The notes under the pieces: generated by a model
What the model saw: only the letters and a program-made list of their open reading frames with translations
Databases searched by the model: none
Told to the model about the DNA's origin: nothing
Assembly (NCBI GenBank): GCA_003242085.1
Contig: QBML01000015.1
Location: forward strand, 58,237-122,236
DNA: 64,000 nt
Origin: Pseudanabaena frigida
GTDB lineage: Bacteria; Cyanobacteriota; Cyanobacteriia; Pseudanabaenales; Pseudanabaenaceae
Direction: 5' to 3'
Part shown: positions 26,749 to 35,611 of the stretch, one piece after another
Position numbering within the stretch: position 1 is the stretch's first letter
Layout: each line of letters begins with the position of its first letter
Made by a program: the position numbers and the translations under genes

Positions 26749-26828
26749 ACTCCTTAAGACTGCTGCTAAAAATAGGTTTGTATTCCCAAAATAAACATTT
26801 CTATAAAGCTCAATGTAATCCTTCTCCA

Positions 26829-29800
26829 ATGATTGAAACAGTGCCACAAATTAAGAAGAATTTTTCTGAAGAAGCTCTAGCCCATATTAATGAGCTTCAA
26901 AACGAAATTTTAGGATTAGATGCAAACCTACCGACTTTCCTCCAGCAAGTTGACTGTTTGCTCTCTACACACGAATTGCTGCGTGATTCAGCAATCAAAG
27001 CTGATTTCTATGTTCCGAAATCCTCATTCGTAGAAATCATGCTTCAATTTGAGGACTCAATTAAATTGTTGCGCGATCGTCACTCTGATGTCGATCGAGC
27101 TTTAAAAAGCTTGCTTTGTGAAGCGATCGATATGATGAGCCAAATTATTAACGAATACTGTTTTGAGACAGAAGTAAGTTCAGACTGGATAGATAAACAA
27201 AGTAACTTATTTGAGCAAATAAATAAGCGTTTAATATTAAATTCTAACGAACTTGAAAGTCTGAAAATAAGTGATAAGGATAACGAGCCGTTTAACTTAG
27301 ATAACACTCCAGAAGCCTTACATTTATTTGATATGGATTTTGAGCTAGACTCTGATGACTTATATCAGGCAACCGATGGGCAATATGATTCAGATCGGTT
27401 TCTACTCATTCAACTAGATGATGAAGCTGAATCTTTAGGATCTTTGGAATTGTCTGAGGAATCGGCTGCAAGCTCTAGGCAGGAATTTATGACGTTGTTT
27501 CCAAGCCTTCCGTCAGAGATTTATCGAGAGTCTTTGGATGAACAGGCTGATAATGAAATTAGCAATAATTATAACGGCAAAGACAAATTGCCAATGCCAG
27601 AGCTACTCGCCGATATATTCCCAGTTATCTCTGAAGAAAAATATTTGGGTCATGACGACGAAACAGAACTTCAGGGTGTAAGTTGGGATGATGTGGAAAA
27701 TGATAATGACGATCTATGGACCAAATTCCCGTCCCTTGAATCTTGGTCAGCTATAGAAGATAGTAATGAGCTTTCCACTTTTAAAGAGATAGAAATTAAT
27801 TTAGATCGATCTAACGATCGAAAAAAATCTGATAACTTACTCTCTGATAATTTTTCTGATTCACTAGATGAAGATGAAAACACCTTTTGGAATTCATTAG
27901 AGTCTATAGAGAATCTACAGTCGAACCAATTTCTTGAAGATCGATCTGTTAGTGACGATCAGTTAAATCAAGATAGTGAATCTATACTTTTAGAAGAACT
28001 AAAAAAAACAGATTTTTCTAATTCAGATATTGATACTGCTATAGAAGAATCGCCAATTTATCAAAATAATTCTAATAGCTCTCAATCTTCCTTAGAAGAA
28101 ATTTCATTAACTAGTTTAGGAAGTAGAGATCTTCCTGATATAGATATAAGCTCAGATGCTGCTTTCTTATCTGCTGCGACTGCCTCAAACGGAGCTAATA
28201 TTCGTATCCCTATAAATTATCTGGAAATGCTAGAGGATTTATCAGAAGAATTGTTAGTGCGGAAAGGGAGTTTAGATATTTATTTAGGTGAAATGCGATT
28301 GATATTAGATGGAGCTCAAAAAAACTTACAGTTATTAGAGCCTAGCGTTGCCGATAAGAACACAGCGATCGCTAATTTAAGCAATGCTTTTGAGAGCCTT
28401 ACAAATATACTCGATCGCACGGAACATAAAACGTATGAGATGGGACAAGATGTCCGTCATTTGAGGAAGAACTTTCGACAAGTGCTAAAACTTCCAATTT
28501 CCAGTCTAGTTAGAAAGTTTCCGCGAATTTTGAGGGACTTGTCATTACAATATGGAAAGCAAGTAGAGTTGATCGTTCAGGGCGCAGAAATAGGTATTGA
28601 GAGAGCTATTTCTGAAATAGTTGCCGATCCCCTCGAACTATTGCTTCGTAGTGCTTTTGAACATGGTATTGAATCCACTAATGAGCGGCAAAAACTAGGA
28701 AAGTCGGTGCAAGGTAAGATTGAAGTAATTGCCAAGCAGACTGATGAAAGCACGGTAATTAAAGTTAGTGACGATGGCTATGGACTTGGTAATGACGTTG
28801 ACTTGAGTAATTTAAGAGAGAAGATAATTGAGATTGGTGGAACAATCTCACGACAGGTACAGATTGGTAAAGGGTCTGAATTTATAGTTGTTTTGCCAAA
28901 TATTCTCTCAGTCTTGCGAGTGCTTTTGATCGATGTCAATCAAATGTGTTTAGCAATTCCTAGTAAGATGATTCTAGAAGTAATTTCGATGAATGTTGAT
29001 GAAGAAGATCGTGAGACTTTGGAATGGCGAGATCTTGAAATTCCAATTGTGACACTCAATTCTTTCCTTAAGCTTAATTGTCGGCATAATTTGAATCAAG
29101 CTTTTACTCAAATCGACCAGTCTGGTCAAGTAGTTGGTAAATCAGAAAACCATAAACCTAAAAATGCAGTGCCTGCATTTTTAGTGATCAAGCATGAGAA
29201 TAACCTGTTTGCATTGCAAACAGATGGTTGCTGGAGCGATCAAGAGGCAACTTTTCATCAAATTGAAGGTGATGTTATATTGCCTCAAATCTTTCTTGGC
29301 TCAGTGATACTGGGTAGCAATCAGGCTGTTGTTTTGCTAAATGTGGCAGAGTTAGTAAATCAATATTTACGATCGCGTTCTAATGAGGTTGAAGTTGAAA
29401 CGATCGCTAAGAAGCCTCATCAAAATTTGCAGGATTTAAGTAGTCTATCTGACTTTTTTATGGGAGATGATGTATCTGAGCCATCTAATCAAGATGATTC
29501 ATCAGAGCAACCCGTTCGAGTTTTGGGGAGATCGCCTGAGCCTGAAAATTTAGAGAGCTCGGGGATTTTATTGAGCGAGGAAACTACTGGTCAGACAAAA
29601 CGCCACCATCAATCTAAAGTTTTAATCGTCGAATCCTCAGCCAATGTTAGGCGCTATCTGGCAATGACCCTTGCAAGGTCGGGGTTTTTGACAGAGCAAG
29701 TTCAAGATGGAAAAGAGGCGATCGCCTTTCTCAAAGAAAGTCAAAAAAATAATCTAGCCGTTGATATTGTGATCACCGACTTGGAAATGCCTCACATGGA

Positions 29801-29990
29801 TGGTTTTAAGCTGTTATCAAGTATTCGGTCGGATGAGTCTCTTCATAATTTGCCAATAGTGGTACTCACGGCACGGAATAATGAAAACGATCAAAAGTTG
29901 GCATTAGACCTTGGTGCCAACGCCTACTTTAGCAAGCCATATCACGAACAAGAACTAGTTGCCAAGCTACAACAGCTTACTTCTAGCTAA
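26829..29990 (+). CDS. CheA-like protein with CheW and receiver domains, ATPase motifs degenerate
   Basis: About 1053 residues from ATG 26829 (an in-frame TTG 51 bases upstream is possible; the residue numbers below count from that TTG). The N-terminal helical region lacks an Hpt phospho-His motif. An acidic Ser/Glu/Asp-rich linker follows (about 150-470). The CheA core has LVRKFPRILRDLSLQYGKQV and DPLELLLRSAFEHGIES (about 617), VSDDGYGLGND (about 661) and GKGSEFIVVLP (about 696). Then come a CheW-like domain (about 710-870) and a receiver with DIVITDLEMPHMDG (about 945-1068). The usual N-box Asn is Ser, and the F-box and GRGVGMDV stretch between the two glycine boxes is missing. The protein may be a scaffold or phosphate sink rather than a kinase. 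Confidence 0.88.
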   Translation: MIETVPQIKKNFSEEALAHINELQNEILGLDANLPTFLQQVDCLLSTHELLRDSAIKADFYVPKSSFVEIMLQFEDSIKLLRDRHSDVDRALKSLLCEAIDMMSQIINEYCFETEVSSDWIDKQSNLFEQINKRLILNSNELESLKISDKDNEPFNLDNTPEALHLFDMDFELDSDDLYQATDGQYDSDRFLLIQLDDEAESLGSLELSEESAASSRQEFMTLFPSLPSEIYRESLDEQADNEISNNYNGKDKLPMPELLADIFPVISEEKYLGHDDETELQGVSWDDVENDNDDLWTKFPSLESWSAIEDSNELSTFKEIEINLDRSNDRKKSDNLLSDNFSDSLDEDENTFWNSLESIENLQSNQFLEDRSVSDDQLNQDSESILLEELKKTDFSNSDIDTAIEESPIYQNNSNSSQSSLEEISLTSLGSRDLPDIDISSDAAFLSAATASNGANIRIPINYLEMLEDLSEELLVRKGSLDIYLGEMRLILDGAQKNLQLLEPSVADKNTAIANLSNAFESLTNILDRTEHKTYEMGQDVRHLRKNFRQVLKLPISSLVRKFPRILRDLSLQYGKQVELIVQGAEIGIERAISEIVADPLELLLRSAFEHGIESTNERQKLGKSVQGKIEVIAKQTDESTVIKVSDDGYGLGNDVDLSNLREKIIEIGGTISRQVQIGKGSEFIVVLPNILSVLRVLLIDVNQMCLAIPSKMILEVISMNVDEEDRETLEWRDLEIPIVTLNSFLKLNCRHNLNQAFTQIDQSGQVVGKSENHKPKNAVPAFLVIKHENNLFALQTDGCWSDQEATFHQIEGDVILPQIFLGSVILGSNQAVVLLNVAELVNQYLRSRSNEVEVETIAKKPHQNLQDLSSLSDFFMGDDVSEPSNQDDSSEQPVRVLGRSPEPENLESSGILLSEETTGQTKRHHQSKVLIVESSANVRRYLAMTLARSGFLTEQVQDGKEAIAFLKESQKNNLAVDIVITDLEMPHMDGFKLLSSIRSDESLHNLPIVVLTARNNENDQKLALDLGANAYFSKPYHEQELVAKLQQLTSS

Positions 29991-29998
29991 GGAACCGA

Positions 29999-30033
29999 TT
30001 TTTGATAGCGTGGCCTCGCCGCGCTATCAAAAA
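29999..30033. repeat. palindrome, 12-bp arms
   Basis: TTTTTGATAGCG and CGCTATCAAAAA around TGGCCTCGCCG, 9 bp past the CheA-like gene's stop. Probable terminator. Confidence 0.8.
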
Positions 30034-30043
30034 TTAAATTGCA

Positions 30044-30092
30044 GAACTATCTGAACAAAGGGGCATAAATCACCCCTTTGTTCAGATAGTTC
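30044..30092. repeat. palindrome, 20-bp arms, overlapping the permease 3' end
   Basis: Perfect arms 30044-30063 and 30073-30092 with loop CATAAATCA. The right arm contains the last codons and stop of the LivH-type gene. Confidence 0.87.
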
Positions 30093-30993
30093 CTTTAAAT
30101 AGTCCCTGCGGTTTGAATAGCAAAACTAAAATCATAATTACCAAGCCAATTCCCAGCTTATAGTCTGTCCCAATGCAATATTTTTGCAAATCGCCTAGAG
30201 CCGCAGGACAAGTAGTGGCGACCTCTTGCGATATTCCGACAATCAATGCACCTGCTATCGCTCCATAGGGATTGCCGATTCCGCCCAGAATTACCGCCGC
30301 AAACATAGGTAAGATCAAGAACCAACCCATATTTGGGCGTAAATTGGTAATTAAGCCGTACATGCTACCGCCAAAAGCAGTCATACCGCCAGCAATTACC
30401 CATGTCCAGATAATCACCGCATTTACGTTGATGCCTGCAACCTTTGCGAGTTCGGGGTTATCGGCTACCGCACGCATTGCCTTGCCAATTTTGGTGTTTT
30501 GCAATAAATAATAAAGTCCTGCAATGATCGCGATCGCAGCTACGATAACCACGATTTTATTGCGGGTGATCGCTATCTCGAATATATTGATAGCAGGAAA
30601 AGTCGGCAAGCTATATTTCTGTGGTTTCGCACCCCAAACAAGTACGATCGCATTACGAATTACCAGTGCTAAACCAATCGAAACGATCATCATCGTGGTT
30701 GAGGTGGCGCGTTTGGCACGTAAGGGTTGCCAGAGGATTTTTTCGCAGAGTAATACTAGGGCGATAGAAACAGTACTGCCAAAAGCGATCGATAACCAAA
30801 TATCGAGCTTAAAGGTAGTATTGGCAAGAAAGGCAAGATAAGCTCCTAGGGTAAGAATGTCTCCATGAGCAAAGTTGGCAAGGCGTAAGATGCCATAAGT
30901 AAGCGTTAAACCGACTGCGGCAAGCGCAATAATACTTCCAACTGCAATCCCATCAATGGTTGATTGCAGGATTGATTGTATGACTTCAATCAT
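30082..30993 (-). CDS. branched-chain/neutral amino acid ABC transporter permease, LivH type
   Basis: 303 residues, about eight membrane helices. GSIIALAAVGLTLTYGILRLANFAHGD is the LivH signature, and AMRAVADNPELAKVAGINV is the conserved cytoplasmic loop contacting the ATPases. LGGIGNPYGAIAGALIVG is also typical. It would form the channel with a LivM-type partner, two ATPases and a binding protein, like cyanobacterial Nat systems. None of those genes is in the window, which is common in cyanobacteria where Nat genes are scattered. Whether it is NatC or NatD type is not resolved here. Confidence 0.93.
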   Translation of the reverse strand: MIEVIQSILQSTIDGIAVGSIIALAAVGLTLTYGILRLANFAHGDILTLGAYLAFLANTTFKLDIWLSIAFGSTVSIALVLLCEKILWQPLRAKRATSTTMMIVSIGLALVIRNAIVLVWGAKPQKYSLPTFPAINIFEIAITRNKIVVIVAAIAIIAGLYYLLQNTKIGKAMRAVADNPELAKVAGINVNAVIIWTWVIAGGMTAFGGSMYGLITNLRPNMGWFLILPMFAAVILGGIGNPYGAIAGALIVGISQEVATTCPAALGDLQKYCIGTDYKLGIGLVIMILVLLFKPQGLFKGTI

Positions 30994-31335
30994 TAAGACA
31001 ATTTGATAGAGCTTGATTGCTTTTCATTCTACAGGAATAAGCTCAAGCAACTTTTCCCTGATTTCCTCAAATTCAGCCATTGTATAGCTATTGCTATAAA
31101 AAGCCACAGAAGGATTGCGGCGCGAAGCGCCGCAATCCTTCTGTGGCTTTTTTATAAGGAGTGAGAAAGAGAGAAAGTAACGGTCGAAAGTAAAAAATGG
31201 CAAGCAGTAGACAGAACTATTGGAAAACTAGAAGGTGATTAGCGTAAATTTATCCTAAAACGTAGATAGGAAGAGGGAGGGCAACAAGAAGCGATCGCGA
31301 TAAAATACGGCTAGCAAACAACCCAGCAATCTAAA
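30994..31335. other. 342-bp gene-free stretch
   Basis: Holds one perfect palindrome (31098-31152) and otherwise purine-rich sequence without a supported frame. Confidence 0.6.
31098..31152. repeat. palindrome, 26-bp arms, GAA loop
   Basis: Perfect arms 31098-31123 and 31127-31152, core GCGGCGC-GAA-GCGCCGC. It is flanked by TATAGCTATTGCTAT on the left, like the family's outer repeat. Confidence 0.9.
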
Positions 31336-31857
31336 ATGCTATCTCCCGCCCAAATAGATCTCCAGCCGATCGCCAAAACATCCACACCTACATGGAAAAT
31401 CAAACTGCTATATGACGGAGCTTGTCCCCTTTGCATCCGCGAAGTCAACTTTTTAAAACGCAAAGATAGCGATCGCGGTTTAATCGCATTTGTGGATATC
31501 GCCGCCGATGACTACGATCCCAAAGACAACGCAGGAATAGATTTTGAAACCGCAATGGGACGCATTCATGCCGTATTACCCGATGGCGCGATCGTTCAAA
31601 ACGTCGAAGTATTTCGCCAAACCTACGACATCCTTGGCATTGGTTGGATTTATGCGATTACCAAAATACCGCTAGTGGGAAGCATTGCCGACGCGCTCTA
31701 TGGAGTTTGGGCAGACTATCGCCTCCTGCTCACAGGTCGAGGCAATCTTAAAACTATCGTGGCAAAACGTCAGCAGTACCAAAAAGAAAGTGAAAATAAT
31801 CAGAATAATAACCAAGGACGTTGTGCCGATGGTTGCACGATCGAAGATCGGAGATAG
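31336..31857 (+). CDS. DCC-family thiol-disulfide oxidoreductase-like protein
   Basis: 173 residues. KLLYDGACPLCIREVNFLKR carries the DxxCxxC motif of the DCC (DUF393) family, a thioredoxin-like group of poorly known function. HAVLPDGAIVQNVEVFRQTY and the hydrophobic YAITKIPLVGSIADALYGVW follow. The last ~25 residues are Gln/Asn-rich and end CADGC. The stop is only 2 bp before the tspO start, so the two form an operon. Confidence 0.9.
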   Translation: MLSPAQIDLQPIAKTSTPTWKIKLLYDGACPLCIREVNFLKRKDSDRGLIAFVDIAADDYDPKDNAGIDFETAMGRIHAVLPDGAIVQNVEVFRQTYDILGIGWIYAITKIPLVGSIADALYGVWADYRLLLTGRGNLKTIVAKRQQYQKESENNQNNNQGRCADGCTIEDRR

Positions 31858-31859
31858 AG

Positions 31860-32333
31860 ATGATCATTGCTTGGCTGATAGTCGCGATCGCCTCATTTGC
31901 AGGTGGTTTTGCCTTTAACACACTTTTCCCCAGCGACTACAAATGGTTTATGCGATTGCGCCGCCCCCGATGGCTTACCTTTGAGAAAGCGATTCCTTTT
32001 ATTTGGATCTTTATCTTTATTTGCGGCATCACCTCCGCTGCCGTCCTATGGCAAGCACAACCAGCCACACTCAACACATGGTTACTGATGGTAGGCTACG
32101 CGATCGTGGAATTCGCAATTTTGTCCTACACCCCAGTCATGACTCGATTACGAAATGTCAGGGCAGGAGCGATCGCAGGAGCGATCGGTTTTATATTAGG
32201 TTTAATCTTAACGCCTCTAGTTTGGCAATTTTCCAGCTTGGCAGGCTGGTTATTAGTACCCTATTTACTCTGGAGTCCTATCGGTACTTACGTAACATGG
32301 GTAATGGCAAGACTCAACCCACCCGAAGTTTAA
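31860..32333 (+). CDS. tspO: TspO/MBR family tryptophan-rich sensory protein
   Basis: About 157 residues with five membrane helices. IIAWLIVAIASFAGGFAFNT, LRRPRWLTFEKAIPFIWIFI (the PxW-type motif), and a long helical remainder fit the family. TspO proteins bind tetrapyrroles and are linked to oxidative and salt stress in cyanobacteria. The start ATG at 31860 has GGAG nine bases upstream. It follows the DCC gene by 2 bp. A perfect 54-bp palindrome directly follows the stop. The helix order is right, but the C-terminal half is divergent from the best-known TspO. Confidence 0.85.
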   Translation: MIIAWLIVAIASFAGGFAFNTLFPSDYKWFMRLRRPRWLTFEKAIPFIWIFIFICGITSAAVLWQAQPATLNTWLLMVGYAIVEFAILSYTPVMTRLRNVRAGAIAGAIGFILGLILTPLVWQFSSLAGWLLVPYLLWSPIGTYVTWVMARLNPPEV

Positions 32334-32334
32334 A

Positions 32335-32388
32335 TTTACAATTAATCGTAGGGGCAATTCATGAATTGCCCCTACGATTAATTGTAAA
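32335..32388. repeat. perfect 54-bp palindrome without loop
   Basis: Arms 32335-32361 and 32362-32388, centre GGGGCAATTCATGAATTGCC. It begins 2 bp after the tspO stop. The centre is a motif seen widely in cyanobacterial intergenic repeats. Confidence 0.92.
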
Positions 32389-32440
32389 CATCCAAAAGAA
32401 TTGCGCCATCGTATAAACATAAACAAGTGAAAATTCGATT

Positions 32441-33451
32441 ATGACTGTCAAGCATTTAAAAATCCTTCATCAACATAATTCATCCATAAATCAAACTTTT
32501 GAAAAAGATGGAGAAGATGTCATTCAAGGATTGACAAAAAAAACTAAAAGTCTACCCCCAAAATATTTTTATGATGATCGCGGCTCAGAACTATTTGAGA
32601 AAATTTGCGATCTTCCCGAATATTATCCCACCCGTACCGAGGCATGGATATTAAATGAATATGCTGATGAAATTGCTACAATTACAGGCTCCTGTGAATT
32701 AGTAGAATTAGGTAGCGGTAGTTCTACAAAAACCCATTTCCTATTAAATGCTTATCAAAAAGCAGCTAATTTACTAACAGAATCAATACCCGATGCTTTC
32801 AGCTATATTCCCATCGATGTAAGCGGCGGAATTCTTAAAACTAGCGTCTTACATCTACAACAAAAATATCCCGATTTATCCATCGAAGGACTATTAGGCA
32901 CATACGATGAAGCCCTACTTTATCTAGGCAAAAATCATCAGCGATCGCGGATGATTTTCTTCTTAGGTAGCTCGATTGGCAATTTCAATGCCGAGGAATG
33001 TAACGATTTTTTAGGTAGAGTTTCCCATGCTCTCACCAAAGGAGATTATTTCTTATTAGGGATTGATTTACAAAAGCCAAAGGCTATTTTAGAAGCTGCC
33101 TATAACGACAGCCAAGGAGTAACCGCCGCCTTTAATTTAAATATGCTTTCTCATTTAAACTGGCGCTTCCAAGGTAATTTTGACCTCGATTTATTTACCC
33201 ATCAAGCAATTTATAACGAGATCGATCATCAAATCGAAATGTATTTGTATGCGCGATCACCCCATCAAGTGTCCCTAGATATTCTCGATCTCAAAGTTCA
33301 ATTTGAAACTGGTGAAAGCATTCTCACCGAAATCTCGCGCAAGTTTGACTTAGAAACAGTAAAAGCTCAACTGCGATCGCAAGGACTACAAACCATCAAA
33401 ATCTGGACAGATCCCCAAAAATGGTTTGGCTTAGTTTTGTGCCAAGTTTGA
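32441..33451 (+). CDS. egtD: histidine N-alpha-methyltransferase (EgtD family)
   Basis: 336 residues. Uses three S-adenosylmethionine to convert histidine to hercynine. LPPKYFYDDRGSELFEKICD and LPEYYPTRTEAWIL are the family opening, VELGSGSSTKTHFLL is the SAM-binding motif, and IPIDVSGGILKTSV and FFLGSSIGNFN follow as expected. It is the first gene of a same-strand run with the OvoA-type synthase and a DUF427 gene, pointing to thiohistidine (ergothioneine-type) synthesis. There is an 82-bp gap to the next gene. Confidence 0.95.
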   Translation: MTVKHLKILHQHNSSINQTFEKDGEDVIQGLTKKTKSLPPKYFYDDRGSELFEKICDLPEYYPTRTEAWILNEYADEIATITGSCELVELGSGSSTKTHFLLNAYQKAANLLTESIPDAFSYIPIDVSGGILKTSVLHLQQKYPDLSIEGLLGTYDEALLYLGKNHQRSRMIFFLGSSIGNFNAEECNDFLGRVSHALTKGDYFLLGIDLQKPKAILEAAYNDSQGVTAAFNLNMLSHLNWRFQGNFDLDLFTHQAIYNEIDHQIEMYLYARSPHQVSLDILDLKVQFETGESILTEISRKFDLETVKAQLRSQGLQTIKIWTDPQKWFGLVLCQV

Positions 33452-33533
33452 GAATTTCTCATCCAAAAACTCAGGGACAATTCATAAATCATCCCTATAG
33501 TTTTATAAACTCAACATACCTAGCTCTCAAACT

Positions 33534-34850
33534 ATGCACCCCCCCAATCTGCACCATTGCGATCGCCAAGATATTCTTGCTTACTTCCAAAACGCTTGGC
33601 AAATCGAAGATTGCTTAATGAAAAGTTTAATTAATCCCGAAACTTTTTATCTCAATCCCGATCCTTTACGTAATTTATTGATTTTTTATTTAGGACATTC
33701 CGCCGTCTTTTATATCAACAAATTAATCAGAGTTGGATTAATCACTGAACGCCTAAATCCTCACTTTGAAATCCTCTTTGAAATCGGAGTCGATCCCGAA
33801 AAGCCTGATGAAATCGCCAGCCCCTTTGCCAAACTTCGTCAAGCTGAAGTTACCGAAGTTTGGCAATATCGCCAGCAAGTATATGAAAGAATTTATGAGC
33901 TAATTAGTAACTTAGCGATCGACTTACCCATCACCCAAGATCGACCGCTCTGGGCATTAATGATGGCGATCGAGCATCAGTATATCCATATCGAAACCTC
34001 ATCGATGTTAATTCGCCAGTTACCTGTCGAGACTCTCCAACGTCCCGACCACTGGCAATATGCTCCCGCCAATGGCTACACCAAGCAAAACGAAATGCTT
34101 GAAGTTCAAGGTAGTGTGGTGAAGCTAGGCAAGCCTCAAGATTCAAATATCTATGGTTGGGATATCGAATATGGCGATCGCTCCGTGAATGTTGAGACTT
34201 TTTTGGCTAGTAAATATCTCATTACTAACGCCGAATTTCTAGATTTTGTGAAAGCCGATGGTTACGCAAATCCAGACCATTGGAGCGATCGAGCATGGGA
34301 ATGGAAAACTCAAAATCATGTCCATCATCCTAAATTCTGGATTCCTAATGGCGATAGCTATAAATATCGAGCCATGTTTGACGAACTCACGATGCCCTTT
34401 GATTTTCCTGTAGAAGTAAATCATCACGAAGCGATCGCCTACTGTCGCTGGAAAGGCAATAACACACGCCTGATGACCGAAGCCGAATGGCATCTCGCCA
34501 CTTACGGAGCGTCAAGCTCTCTCCCACCATCGACGGAAGAAGACTACAATCTCAATTTGAAATTTGCTTCCCCTACTCCCGTTGGTTATGGAGATCGCGT
34601 CCAAAGCCATTCGGGACTATGCGATCTACGCGGTAATGTTTGGGAATGGCTCTGCGATCGTTTAACGCCACTTACAGGATATGAGCCTCACTATCTCTAT
34701 CAGAACTATTCCGCACCATATTTTGATACGAAGCACAACATGATGGCTGGCGGCTCATGGATCACCAGTGGAACAGAAGCCTGTAAATACTATCGCAACT
34801 GGTTTCGTCCCAACTTCTATCAACACGCAGGTTTTAGAATAGCCTTATAA
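33534..34850 (+). CDS. thiohistidine sulfoxide synthase, OvoA N-terminal type
   Basis: 438 residues. These iron enzymes join cysteine (or gamma-glutamylcysteine) to histidine or hercynine with O2. The opening FQNAWQIEDCLM, LLIFYLGHSAVFYINKL and LNPHFEILFEIGVDPEKP, and MAIEHQYIHIETSSMLIRQLP follow the OvoA (5-histidylcysteine sulfoxide synthase) pattern rather than EgtB, which has WHLAHTTWFFE and HHEQQHQE. Probable iron ligands are His55, His148 and His152, with Glu154 next. The C-terminal SUMF1/formylglycine-like domain has EVNHHEAIAYCRWKG and DLRGNVWEWLCD. The methyltransferase domain fused to many OvoA proteins is absent. Next to egtD, the likely product is ergothioneine or an ovothiol-like compound; the regiochemistry is unresolved. 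Confidence 0.85.
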   Translation: MHPPNLHHCDRQDILAYFQNAWQIEDCLMKSLINPETFYLNPDPLRNLLIFYLGHSAVFYINKLIRVGLITERLNPHFEILFEIGVDPEKPDEIASPFAKLRQAEVTEVWQYRQQVYERIYELISNLAIDLPITQDRPLWALMMAIEHQYIHIETSSMLIRQLPVETLQRPDHWQYAPANGYTKQNEMLEVQGSVVKLGKPQDSNIYGWDIEYGDRSVNVETFLASKYLITNAEFLDFVKADGYANPDHWSDRAWEWKTQNHVHHPKFWIPNGDSYKYRAMFDELTMPFDFPVEVNHHEAIAYCRWKGNNTRLMTEAEWHLATYGASSSLPPSTEEDYNLNLKFASPTPVGYGDRVQSHSGLCDLRGNVWEWLCDRLTPLTGYEPHYLYQNYSAPYFDTKHNMMAGGSWITSGTEACKYYRNWFRPNFYQHAGFRIAL

Positions 34851-34887
34851 AAGCTGACACGAAAAGCGTGTCAGCTTTTATAAGGCT
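34841..34887 (+). terminator. palindrome at the 3' end of the OvoA-type gene
   Basis: 21-bp arms 34841-34861 and 34867-34887. The left arm contains the last two codons and the stop. Confidence 0.82.
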
Positions 34888-34923
34888 TATTGTTTTTTAG
34901 AAAGAGCGCAGCGAAACAAAGTA

Positions 34924-35418
34924 ATGCATCCACAAAGAATTGAACCACAAGCAGGACAAGAATCCGTCTGGGACTATCCCCGTCCTGCAATTTTGGAAGA
35001 TACTCCTAAACATATTCGCATTATCTGCAATGGCATTGTTTTAGCGGAAACAAATCGCGCTAAGCGAGTACTAGAAACAAGTCATCCGCCTTGTTATTAC
35101 ATTCCCATTGAAGACATCAAAATGGAATATCTAGTCGAAACCTCTCGGCGGACAATGTGCGAATGGAAAGGCGTAAGTCAATATTACGATGTGGCGATCG
35201 CTGATAAATATATCCAGAATGCTGCATGGCGATATTCGCTACCAACCCAAAATTTTGAAGATATCAAAGACTCATTAAGTTTCTACGGCAGCCTTATGGA
35301 TGCTTGCTATGTCAATGATGAGCTAATCACGCCCCAAGCAGGAGATTTCTACGGTGGCTGGATTACCTCAGATATCGTTGGGCCATTTAAAGGTGAAGTA
35401 GGAACTTGGGGCTGGTGA
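34924..35418 (+). CDS. DUF427 domain protein
   Basis: 164 residues. The WDYPRPAILEDTPKHIRIIC opening, TNRAKRVLETSHPPCYYIP, IPIEDIKMEYL and CEWKGVSQYYDVAI are the DUF427 family hallmarks. The C-terminal part ends FYGGWITSDIVGPFKGEVGT. The enzymatic role is unknown. Its position behind egtD and the OvoA-type gene on the same strand, 73 bp on, suggests a role near thiohistidine metabolism, but the palindrome between them may separate transcripts. Confidence 0.88.
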   Translation: MHPQRIEPQAGQESVWDYPRPAILEDTPKHIRIICNGIVLAETNRAKRVLETSHPPCYYIPIEDIKMEYLVETSRRTMCEWKGVSQYYDVAIADKYIQNAAWRYSLPTQNFEDIKDSLSFYGSLMDACYVNDELITPQAGDFYGGWITSDIVGPFKGEVGTWGW

Positions 35419-35442
35419 AAAATTATAGCTAAATAAGTTAAG

Positions 35443-35503
35443 ACATAAAACCCATAAGAGAGTTGTGGCGCGAAGCGCCACAACTCTCTTATGGGTTTTA
35501 TGT
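35443..35503. repeat. MITE-like palindrome, 29-bp arms, GAA loop
   Basis: Perfect arms 35443-35471 and 35475-35503. The outer flanks TATAGCTAAATAAGTTAAGACA and GGCTACTGCTATA (to 35532) match the family's terminal repeats. Confidence 0.9.
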
Positions 35504-35530
35504 TTGTCCTAACATAACTGGCTACTGCTA

Positions 35531-35557
35531 TAAAGACAGCACGAAGTGCCGTCTTTA
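35531..35557. repeat. short imperfect palindrome
   Basis: TAAAGACAGCAC-GAA-GTGCCGTCTTTA, one mismatch, with the same GAA loop as the larger elements. It abuts the outer repeat of the element at 35443. Confidence 0.7.
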
Positions 35558-35611
35558 ATTGTGGGTTTGATATTATGATGATCGCCATCACTGTTGATAT
35601 TCATCCAGATC

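Noticed and set aside
33534..34850. Plain EgtB or SenA annotation for the sulfoxide synthase
   Set aside because: The His-ligand segments follow the OvoA pattern, not the EgtB motifs; SenA could not be fully excluded without a phylogeny.
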